A DNA stretch of 64,000 nt from Halieaceae bacterium. GTDB taxonomy: Bacteria > Pseudomonadota > Gammaproteobacteria > Pseudomonadales > Halieaceae. A model generated the notes under the pieces. It had not been told where the DNA came from. It did no database searches and saw nothing but the letters and a program-made list of their open reading frames with translations. Positions 44,609-51,889 of this stretch are shown here, piece after piece; the first letter of the stretch is position 1; each line of letters opens with the position of its first letter. The translations under genes and the position numbers were made by a program. The DNA is taken from the NCBI GenBank assembly GCA_902520195.1, contig CABYND010000010.1, positions 19,631 to 83,630 on the forward strand, written 5' to 3'.

Positions 44609-45931
44609 ATGAGAGAAGGCAGTATTGACGCACCCACTCGGCATCCGCTGGATTGGCAGAGTGAAGATTTCTGGGATAAGAGCGCGCTCGATAAGGAGTT
44701 AGAGCGAGTCTTTGACGTCTGTCACGGATGCCGCCGTTGCGTCAGCCTGTGCGACGCCTTCCCCACCCTGTTTGATTTGATCGACGAATCAGACACAATG
44801 GAGGTCGACGGGGTCGACAAAACCGACTACGACAAGGTCGCCGAGCAGTGCTACCTCTGCGATCTGTGCTACCTCACCAAGTGCCCTTACGTGCCCCCGC
44901 ACGAATTCAACGTGGACTTTCCCCACCTGATGCTTCGCGCCAAGGCACAGAAATTCAAAAACCAAGGAGCATCAGTGAGGGATCGGACGTTAACGAGCAC
45001 GGACAAGCTGCTGTCGACGACCTCTATCCCGCTCATTGATGTGACCGTGAACGCGCTCAACAACACGGGCGTCTTTAGAAAGGCACTTTCCGCCAGCCTG
45101 GATATTCACCATGAGGCGCCGCTTCCCAAGCTGCATAGCAAGACCCTGCGCAAGCGCGTCAAACCGCTACTCCAGCCTCAGGAGCCGACACCCGTAGGCG
45201 AAACCACCGGCAAGGTGGCGCTCTATGCGACCTGTTATGGCAACTACAACAGCCCCGAGGTGGGTGAAGATTTTGTGAAGGTGTTTCAGCACAACGGCAT
45301 TCACATCGACATCGTGCCCAAGGAGCAGTGCTGCGGCATGCCAAAGTTGGAGCTCGGAGATCTGGATAGCGTGGATGCACTTAAGCGGGCCAATATACCG
45401 GTGCTGGCCAAACTGGTTGATGAGGGTTACGACCTCACGGCGCCGATTCCCTCCTGCGTGCTGATGTACAAACAGGAACTGCCCTTGATGTACCCGGATG
45501 ATCCGGACGTCCTTAAGGTGCAAAAAGCGTTCTACGACCCGTTTGAGTATCTCTGGGCGCGACACAAAGGAGACGCCCTGAAAACCGAATTCACCACAGC
45601 GCTGGGCAGTGTGGCGTATCAGGTGGCATGCCACCAGCGAGTGCAGAATATTGGCCTGAAGACACGGGACGTACTCAACCTCGTAAATGAAAGTGACGTC
45701 ACCGCCTACGAGCGGTGCTCGGGTCACGACGGCACCTACGCGGTCAAAAAAGAAACCCGTGACAAGTCGGTAAAGATTGCACGGCCCACCGTGCGCAAGG
45801 TGGATGAACAGGCGCCAGACCGGTTCATCAGCGACTGCCCCATGGCTGGCGAGCACATTGCTCATCTTTCGTCCAAGGTGGACAAGGCGGAACACCCGAT
45901 GACGCTGCTGCGCGAGGCCTATGGCCTGTAA
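44609..45931 (+). CDS. GlpC/HdrD-like iron-sulfur oxidoreductase
   Basis: Soluble protein of 440 residues with no membrane segment. Two ferredoxin-type 4Fe-4S motifs are complete: C38, C41, C44, C48 and C81, C84, C87, C92. The C-terminal half has two CCG-type domains like those of heterodisulfide reductase HdrD and GlpC. The first has C209, C241-C242 (CCG) and C283. The second has C341, C370 and C410, but its CCG reads CSG. The fold suggests electron transfer to a disulfide or other partner. It lies between rubrerythrin and DUF3501 genes. The ribosome-binding site is weak, and the true substrate is unknown. Confidence 0.82.
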   Translation: MREGSIDAPTRHPLDWQSEDFWDKSALDKELERVFDVCHGCRRCVSLCDAFPTLFDLIDESDTMEVDGVDKTDYDKVAEQCYLCDLCYLTKCPYVPPHEFNVDFPHLMLRAKAQKFKNQGASVRDRTLTSTDKLLSTTSIPLIDVTVNALNNTGVFRKALSASLDIHHEAPLPKLHSKTLRKRVKPLLQPQEPTPVGETTGKVALYATCYGNYNSPEVGEDFVKVFQHNGIHIDIVPKEQCCGMPKLELGDLDSVDALKRANIPVLAKLVDEGYDLTAPIPSCVLMYKQELPLMYPDDPDVLKVQKAFYDPFEYLWARHKGDALKTEFTTALGSVAYQVACHQRVQNIGLKTRDVLNLVNESDVTAYERCSGHDGTYAVKKETRDKSVKIARPTVRKVDEQAPDRFISDCPMAGEHIAHLSSKVDKAEHPMTLLREAYGL

Positions 45932-45980
45932 TCCACTACACTAACGTACATTGATTGACCACACATTCGAGGGATCGAAC

Positions 45981-46577
45981 ATGACACAGTTAACGCGTGA
46001 AGACCTTTGGAGCCTTGAGGAATACGCCGCCAAGCGCTCTGACTTTCGGGCCGAGGTCATGGCACACAAGAAAAACCGGCAGTTGGCGCTGGGCGAGCAC
46101 GCCCGGCTCTACTTCGAAGATGCCACCACCATTCGCTACCAAATCCAGGAGATGCTGCGCATTGAGCGAGTCTTTGAGGCGGAAGGAATCGAAGAAGAGC
46201 TCAGCGCTTACAACCCGCTCATTCCAGACGGTCACAATTGGAAGGCGACGTTCATGATAGAAATCCCTGACCCTGCGCAGCGCGCCGTTCGCCTCGGAGA
46301 GATGATTGGGATTGAAGACCAGGTGTGGTTGCAGGTCGGCGATCTCGATCGCATCGTGCCGATCGCCGACGAGGATCTCGATCGCACCACTGCAGACAAA
46401 ACTGCGTCGGTGCATTTTCTTCGCTTTGAGGTGACGCCAGAACAGATCAATGCGCTGAAAGATGGCGCTATCTTGTACGCTGGCGTTGACCACCCAAGCT
46501 ATCCGATCGATCGCTATGAGGTCCCCGCCGCCATCCGCGAGTCACTCACCGACGATCTGGTGCTGACCGAGCATTGA
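45981..46577 (+). CDS. DUF3501 family protein
   Basis: Uncharacterised protein of 198 residues, recognised as DUF3501 by its N-terminus (LTREDLWSLEEYAAKR) and the stretch RLYFEDATTIRYQIQEMLRIE. It is soluble, acidic, without signal peptide and without conserved cysteines, so it is unlikely to carry a redox cluster. The start at 45981 follows GAGGG by seven bases; an earlier in-frame start would lack this site. It begins 49 bases after the Fe-S gene and is probably co-transcribed with it. No function is known; the neighbours point to peroxide or iron-sulfur metabolism. Confidence 0.85.
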   Translation: MTQLTREDLWSLEEYAAKRSDFRAEVMAHKKNRQLALGEHARLYFEDATTIRYQIQEMLRIERVFEAEGIEEELSAYNPLIPDGHNWKATFMIEIPDPAQRAVRLGEMIGIEDQVWLQVGDLDRIVPIADEDLDRTTADKTASVHFLRFEVTPEQINALKDGAILYAGVDHPSYPIDRYEVPAAIRESLTDDLVLTEH

Positions 46578-46626
46578 GGGCAGATCAGCGGGTAACATGG
46601 CATCCTTGCGGGCAGGTATCTGAGGC

Positions 46627-47478
46627 ATGACGCTGGTGGTCTTTGATCTCGATGGCACCCTGCTGGACAAGGGCTCCAGGATATCGACCTATACCGCCGA
46701 GACCCTCGCCAAAATGCGGGCCCGCAACATCCCCTACACCGTTGCAACAGGCAGGACATTGCAGGCCGCCACTGGACCACTCGAGGACCATCACTTCACG
46801 CTGCCGCTGATTCTCAAAAACGGCGCGATCATCTGGTCACCGGAGGAGGCGCGTTATAGCCATCATCACCTGCTGACCCGTGAGGAGGTATGGCATGTGC
46901 TGGCAGCGTTCACGCTCAGTGAGCTTACACCCTTTGTCTTCTCGCTGCAGCCCGGGCAGCGCCATGCTCTGTATCACGGGCCACTGAAGAGCCAGAGCGA
47001 ACATAAACTGGCCGACCTGTTTGAAGCAGAACGAGAGCTGCCCTTGGCGCCGCTGACCTCGATGCCCGACGAAGTCAGCGTTATTAACGTCTTCTCGCTG
47101 GGTAGCGCGGAAGCAGTTGAAAGAGTCAGCGCAAGCATCGCCCATGAGCCTCACCTTGTCGCCTATTCAGGCATTGCGATTCACGAGCGGGAAATGGGCG
47201 AGCACGCGACCAAGGAACCCGCTCTGCACTGGATCGACATTCACCACAGCCTCGGTAGCAAAGGCAATGGGATCAATCATCTGCGAAAAGAACTGGAGAT
47301 TGATCACGTGATTGCCTTTGGCGACGGCGATAATGACCTAAGCATGTTTGAATGTGCCAGCGAGTGTTACGCCCCGGCCAATGCCGACCCGATCATCCTC
47401 AACGCTGCAGACGAGATTATTGGACGCCACGATGAAGACGGCGTCGCGCGCTTTCTTCGCAAGCGGTTCGAGCTGTAG
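46627..47478 (+). CDS. HAD-superfamily phosphatase, Cof subfamily
   Basis: Haloacid dehalogenase-type hydrolase of 283 residues. Motif I is VFDLDGTLLD with nucleophile D6 and acid D8. A large alpha/beta cap of the Cof (IIB) type occupies the middle. The last motif is FGDGDNDLSMF, which binds Mg. Such enzymes dephosphorylate sugar phosphates, nucleotides or HMP-PP; the substrate cannot be told from the sequence. It starts 49 bases after the DUF3501 gene. Confidence 0.88.
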   Translation: MTLVVFDLDGTLLDKGSRISTYTAETLAKMRARNIPYTVATGRTLQAATGPLEDHHFTLPLILKNGAIIWSPEEARYSHHHLLTREEVWHVLAAFTLSELTPFVFSLQPGQRHALYHGPLKSQSEHKLADLFEAERELPLAPLTSMPDEVSVINVFSLGSAEAVERVSASIAHEPHLVAYSGIAIHEREMGEHATKEPALHWIDIHHSLGSKGNGINHLRKELEIDHVIAFGDGDNDLSMFECASECYAPANADPIILNAADEIIGRHDEDGVARFLRKRFEL

Positions 47479-47481
47479 ACT

Positions 47482-48372
47482 CTAACGCGCTTGCCTGACC
47501 TGAATCAGGCCCACACCCACCAAGATCATGCCCAACGCGATGAGATGCTCCCAACCCCAGGGCTCGGCCAGAAAAACCGTGCCCGCTGCAAAGGCCACCG
47601 CGGGAATAAGATAGTTGATGGTGGAGAGGAAACCGGGGCCCCTCTCTGTTACCACGACGAAATAGCACCAGGTAGCAACACCTGTGGCCATCACACCGAG
47701 TATCCCAAGCACGCCCGCCGCACCCACCGTCACAGTCGTCAAACCCGGGCCCGCTAGCTGGGCCCACAGCGCTGGCACCGCCAGTAACAGGGTGCCGATC
47801 GCGAGAGTACCGACGGAAAGTGCCACGGGATTCTCCGCAGGGAGGCGCTTCGCGTAGACGCCATTAAACGCGTAACTGACCGTCGCCAGCAACGCTGCAG
47901 CTTGACCCGGCCACTGGCCGCTAGCGCCCGCCGATAGCAGATCGTCACCCACCAGAAGCGCAACACCGGCAAACCCCACTAACACACCAGCGAACCGCTT
48001 CCAGGTCAGCGGCTCATGCTTCAGCAACCAGTGGGCGAGGAGTAATGTCGCGATGGGCATCAGGGCCATGAGTATGCCCACTTCAGCCGAGGGCACCGAC
48101 TGCTCTGCCCAGGCGATGAGCGAAAACGGAATGATATTGCCCGTCAGACTCAACACTGTGATTCTCGGCCACCACTCCCGGCCCAGAAACCATCTTTGCT
48201 GGCGCCACCGCCATACGCACCAGACCACCAACGTGCCCATACAAAGACGACTCCACACAATGAAAAGCGGGTGAAATGACTCCAACGCGACGGCAATTAA
48301 TGCGAAGGCGAAGCCCCATACCAACACGAGGTATGCGAGCAGCGCCCAATGTTTAACTGTGCTTTGTGTCAT
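47482..48372 (-). CDS. EamA/DMT family transporter
   Basis: Integral membrane protein of 296 residues with ten hydrophobic segments in two EamA repeats (drug/metabolite transporter superfamily). The N-terminus WALLAYLVLVWGFAFALI is typical. The end EPWGWEHLIALGMILVGVGLI is the second repeat's last pair of helices. Substrate unknown; the family exports amino acids, metabolites or drugs. The ATG at 48372 is preferred to an in-frame start 10 codons earlier. Convergent with the HAD gene, 3 bases apart. Confidence 0.9.
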   Translation of the reverse strand: MTQSTVKHWALLAYLVLVWGFAFALIAVALESFHPLFIVWSRLCMGTLVVWCVWRWRQQRWFLGREWWPRITVLSLTGNIIPFSLIAWAEQSVPSAEVGILMALMPIATLLLAHWLLKHEPLTWKRFAGVLVGFAGVALLVGDDLLSAGASGQWPGQAAALLATVSYAFNGVYAKRLPAENPVALSVGTLAIGTLLLAVPALWAQLAGPGLTTVTVGAAGVLGILGVMATGVATWCYFVVVTERGPGFLSTINYLIPAVAFAAGTVFLAEPWGWEHLIALGMILVGVGLIQVRQAR

Positions 48373-48470
48373 ATCACCCACAGCAGTGTGCCTGCGCGCC
48401 ACGGCGCAATAGTGCCGCTAAAATCGTGAAGAACTTTTGCTAAGCTCGATGTACGCAACGAGTGCAGAAG

Positions 48471-49337
48471 ATGGTTCAGCAAGCCCCCTCCCCAGCATCC
48501 GATCCGGACGCCTATGTCGAGTACATTTCTCGCTACGGCATGCCCACCGCGCCTCAAGTGGCCCTTGCTGCGGGGTTAGCGCGCGCCTGGTTCAAGCCGA
48601 AGTTTATTGGCCTCGAAAACCTGCCTGACAAGCCGGCATTGTTTATTGGCAACCACGCCTTTATGGCCGTCGATGCCGCACTGTTTCATCTCTATCTGTA
48701 TTACGACCACGGCCGCTATGTTAAAGGCTTGGGAGACAAATCGCTTTTTGCCAACGCCCACTACGCAGCCATTGCCCATGCAATGGGAGGTGTATCCGGG
48801 CAGGCACCCATTGTTGAGCGACTGATGGCACGCGGCGATGACCTGTTGCTTTACCCCGGCGGGGCCTATGAATCCGTAAAACCCCTAGAGGCCCGATATG
48901 AACTGCAATGGAAACAGCGATATGGCTTCGTCAAGCTGGCTGCCAAGGCGGGTTACACCGTAGTTCCCGTCGCCTCAGTTGGGCCTGATGAATACTATGA
49001 TCACGCCATATCCTCTCAAGCCCTGTTTAACTCGGCACCAGTGAAAATGCTCATGAAGACCGGTGCGCTACCGAAGGATCTCCGCTCTGATCTGATACCG
49101 CCCATCCCCTCCGGCATGCTGGGCGGACCATTACCGAAACCCAAGACCACGTATTTTGCGATTGGGACACCGATTGACTTGGCGGAGTACCAAGGTCAAA
49201 CGCTGTCGACACAAAAATTGACCGCGCTGCGGCGTCAGTTCGCGAAGGCGATCGAAAAAGAGATTCAGGGTTTGTTGCTCCTGAGAGAACAGGAACGGCA
49301 TCAGGACAGTTGGCTGAGACGCCTGCTGTCGGCCTGA
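48471..49337 (+). CDS. MGAT-like lysophospholipid acyltransferase family protein
   Basis: Acyltransferase of 288 residues. The N-H-x5-D block (GNHAFMAVDAALFH) and the YPGGAYES motif are those of the mono/diacylglycerol acyltransferase-like branch rather than PlsC, whose motif is HX4D. The family moves acyl groups to glycerolipids or related acceptors. Starts at ATG 48471; a GTG three codons earlier is possible. The next gene, an alpha/beta hydrolase, begins 6 bases after its stop, so the two probably act on the same lipid pool. Confidence 0.82.
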   Translation: MVQQAPSPASDPDAYVEYISRYGMPTAPQVALAAGLARAWFKPKFIGLENLPDKPALFIGNHAFMAVDAALFHLYLYYDHGRYVKGLGDKSLFANAHYAAIAHAMGGVSGQAPIVERLMARGDDLLLYPGGAYESVKPLEARYELQWKQRYGFVKLAAKAGYTVVPVASVGPDEYYDHAISSQALFNSAPVKMLMKTGALPKDLRSDLIPPIPSGMLGGPLPKPKTTYFAIGTPIDLAEYQGQTLSTQKLTALRRQFAKAIEKEIQGLLLLREQERHQDSWLRRLLSA

Positions 49338-49343
49338 TCGCAC

Positions 49344-50297
49344 ATGGTATTGACCCGTGCGATACGCGCCACACTATGGGCACTGCTGGGCTTGGTCCTC
49401 ATTTGGGTACTGCTGTCGATTTTTTGGGCGCCCCCGCACCTGATTGCAACCACACCCTACCCCGTCGATCAAACACCCGCTGCGCGCAATCTCGATTATC
49501 AAGACATCACGATACCGAGCGGCGACCTTCAGCTAGAGGGCTGGTGGATACCCGCATCCCAGCCCATCGCTGATCTCATTTTTGTCCACGGGGCGGGCTC
49601 CAATCGCATTTCGCAGTACATTGGCTCGCTGGATTTCTATCGGACACTGCACGAACTGAACATATCGGTCCTGACGATGGATATTCGCAATCACGGCAAC
49701 TCGCCGGTCACCGACGGCACATTGCGCATGGGACTCGCGGAGTGGCCAGATGTGGTTGCCACCGCACAATGGCAGGATCAGCACCACCCCAGTGACCGGC
49801 CGAGAATTCTCCTCGGCGCCTCGATGGGAGGCAGCACGGTCATCCACGCATTGAAGAATGGACTCGAGGCCGACGCGATAATTTTGCTCGACCCGTTACT
49901 CGATGTCCTTGACAGCATGATGGAGGTTGGCGAGGTTGAAACTGGTTTTCCTCCGCTACTATTTTCCATCGCCGCGAGAGCGGCGATTCACCGGTACGGT
50001 CTGCCTCACGGTGAAAGGAGTCCACTGGCAATGGCCAAGAGCTTGGACTTACCCATCCTCCTAATGCAGGACTGGGAAGACCCGGTCACCCGCTCACCCT
50101 TTGCCGCCGAGCTTGCGAGCACCAATCCGCGCGTCACTCTAGTCCGGGTACCCGCCATTTCGGTTGAAGAGGCCTGCCTCGATGGTAAGGAAGAATGGGG
50201 CACTCATGTCGCCGCGCACCCCTGCCGACCTCACTGGACCCGGGAAACGGTGGCAGCCTTTGTCGAATCTTTAGTGAACCGGGCTCCTGGCTCTTAA
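49344..50297 (+). CDS. Membrane-anchored alpha/beta hydrolase
   Basis: Alpha/beta-hydrolase of 317 residues. One N-terminal helix (about 8-28) anchors it, probably with the catalytic domain in the periplasm. The oxyanion loop is FVHGAGSN, the nucleophile S160 in LLGASMGGST, the likely acid D246 in MQDWEDPV and a histidine near H288 in EWGTHVAAH. It is like the cell-wall-associated and lipase-type hydrolases, but no substrate is evident. Follows the acyltransferase by 6 bases. Confidence 0.82.
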   Translation: MVLTRAIRATLWALLGLVLIWVLLSIFWAPPHLIATTPYPVDQTPAARNLDYQDITIPSGDLQLEGWWIPASQPIADLIFVHGAGSNRISQYIGSLDFYRTLHELNISVLTMDIRNHGNSPVTDGTLRMGLAEWPDVVATAQWQDQHHPSDRPRILLGASMGGSTVIHALKNGLEADAIILLDPLLDVLDSMMEVGEVETGFPPLLFSIAARAAIHRYGLPHGERSPLAMAKSLDLPILLMQDWEDPVTRSPFAAELASTNPRVTLVRVPAISVEEACLDGKEEWGTHVAAHPCRPHWTRETVAAFVESLVNRAPGS

Positions 50298-50360
50298 CTG
50301 GCAGGCATCTGGCAATCGGGGCCTCGCGTATACAGCCCACATCCTCAGGAATACAGCCTT

Positions 50361-50912
50361 ATGAAGCACGTTTTATTGACCCTGGCCGCGCTGTCAGCGC
50401 TTTTCAGCACCACGGTGTTCGCCTCTTGTCCGGATTTTCTGAACCACTCCATGCGCAAGCTGGCATCAACCGAAGAGGTCCAATTCTGTGAAGCCTACGA
50501 AGGCAAGGCACTGTTGATCGTGAACACCGCCAGCTACTGCGGCTATACCTCCCAGTTTGAGAGCCTAGAGAAAGTTCACCAGACCTATGCAGGCAACGGT
50601 CTGGTCGTACTGGGATTTTCCAGCGACGATTTTTTTCAGGAGGACAACGACGAAGGGGATGCTGCCGAGGTCTGTTATGACAAGTACGACGTGACCTTTC
50701 CTGTGATCGCCACATCTGCGGTGCGCGGTTCGGATGCCAACCCGGTCTTCCGCGGCCTCGGAGAAGCTGCGGGCTCTCCACGCTGGAACTTCAACAAGTA
50801 TCTAGTATCTCCTAGTGGCGAAGTTGTGGAACACTTTTCCAGCGGCGTGAAACCCGATAGTGAAGAGATGCGCGCAGCCATCGAGGCGGCGCTTCCCGGC
50901 TCACAAAGCTGA
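50361..50912 (+). CDS. Exported glutathione peroxidase family protein
   Basis: Thioredoxin-fold peroxidase of 183 residues. A signal peptide (LLTLAALSALFSTTVFAS) directs it to the periplasm, which is unusual for this mainly cytosolic family. The peroxidatic cysteine is C60 in NTASYCGYTSQ. The Trp and Asn of the catalytic set are in RWNFNKYLV (W142, N143). The usual Gln block reads FSSDDFFQED, so the Gln position carries Asp. Extra cysteines (C23, C43, C105) could resolve the oxidised enzyme. The reductant in the periplasm is unknown. Confidence 0.85.
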   Translation: MKHVLLTLAALSALFSTTVFASCPDFLNHSMRKLASTEEVQFCEAYEGKALLIVNTASYCGYTSQFESLEKVHQTYAGNGLVVLGFSSDDFFQEDNDEGDAAEVCYDKYDVTFPVIATSAVRGSDANPVFRGLGEAAGSPRWNFNKYLVSPSGEVVEHFSSGVKPDSEEMRAAIEAALPGSQS

Positions 50913-50920
50913 ACCGAGCT

Positions 50921-51196
50921 ATGTCGGAGCCCTGCGCGTGCTGTCATCGCAGGGTGCCACTCACCTTCCACCACCTCATCCCCAAGAAAGTTCACCGGCG
51001 GGCGCACTTCAAACGGCACTTTAACAAGGCTGATTTACAAGAGGGCGTGCTCGTTTGCCGGTTATGTCATCGCGGCATTCATCGGGAATACGATGAAATG
51101 ACATTGGCCCGCCAATTCAATACGCTCGCAGCAATTACGGCGGATGAGACGCTCTCGAGACATTTTGAGTGGGTGGCCAAGCAGCGGGAGCAGTGA
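50921..51196 (+). CDS. Small HNH-type zinc protein
   Basis: Protein of 91 residues with two cysteine pairs (C5/C8 and C46/C49), the HHLIPK block (H17, H18) and CHRGIH after the second pair. This is the beta-beta-alpha metal fold of HNH nucleases, with C4 zinc. Small members of this family occur on chromosomes without known role; nuclease activity is not shown. Starts 8 bases after the glutathione peroxidase gene. The ribosome-binding site is weak. Confidence 0.75.
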   Translation: MSEPCACCHRRVPLTFHHLIPKKVHRRAHFKRHFNKADLQEGVLVCRLCHRGIHREYDEMTLARQFNTLAAITADETLSRHFEWVAKQREQ

Positions 51197-51247
51197 GGCT
51201 CCTTGACCTGCCCTCTGAACAACCCCGCACCTTAACAATGACACGAC

Positions 51248-51859
51248 TCAGCGATCGGGCTTATAACTCAAATAGTCAATGACTAACCGGGTCATCGCCT
51301 CGAGGTCATCGCTGCCATCGACAACCAGATCGGCGCCCTCCTCGGCCAGAGTGCCCCACGCTGCAAATGTATCCTCCGCGCGGGCCCAGAAGCGCTCAAT
51401 CGACGCCAGATCCCTTCCCCGCTCATGTTGATCACGGTACACCCTGCGGCTATGTCGTAACGCCACATCGGTTGCGACAAAAATCAAGCGATCGGCCAGC
51501 GCCCGCAAGTCAGCTCGGCAGGCAACCAGTATGCCCTCAAGCAGGATAGTTTCCCTGGCTGGGATATTGACGGTTTCAGAGCGCCGGCAGTGCGTGGTGA
51601 AATCGTAGGTCGGACACTCAACCGCCTGCCCTGAGCGAAGCGCTTCAATGTGCGTAGCAAAAAGATCGAGATCGAGCGCGTCAGGATGATCAAAATTGAC
51701 CGCTTCACGATCCTCAGGTGCTAAATGAGACAGGTCGTGGTAATAGGCGTCTATCGGCAACAGCGCCGCACCACCATTACCCATGGCTTCCAGGAGTGCA
51801 GCTGCTAACGTGGACTTCCCGCTCCCCGAAGCACCCGCGATCGCAATGACGCGACGCAC
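51248..51859 (-). CDS. udk: Uridine kinase
   Basis: P-loop kinase of 203 residues that phosphorylates uridine and cytidine with ATP or GTP in pyrimidine salvage. Walker A is GASGSGKST (9-17). IDAYYHDLSHL and NFDHPDALDLD bind substrate, and RVYRDQHERGRD matches the lid region. Some divergence from E. coli Udk is visible in the C-terminal third, so related phosphoribulokinase/uridine kinase family activity remains possible. Confidence 0.85.
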   Translation of the reverse strand: MRRVIAIAGASGSGKSTLAAALLEAMGNGGAALLPIDAYYHDLSHLAPEDREAVNFDHPDALDLDLFATHIEALRSGQAVECPTYDFTTHCRRSETVNIPARETILLEGILVACRADLRALADRLIFVATDVALRHSRRVYRDQHERGRDLASIERFWARAEDTFAAWGTLAEEGADLVVDGSDDLEAMTRLVIDYLSYKPDR

Positions 51860-51889
51860 TAGTTAACCGGCAGCGAAGGTCGCGATTGG

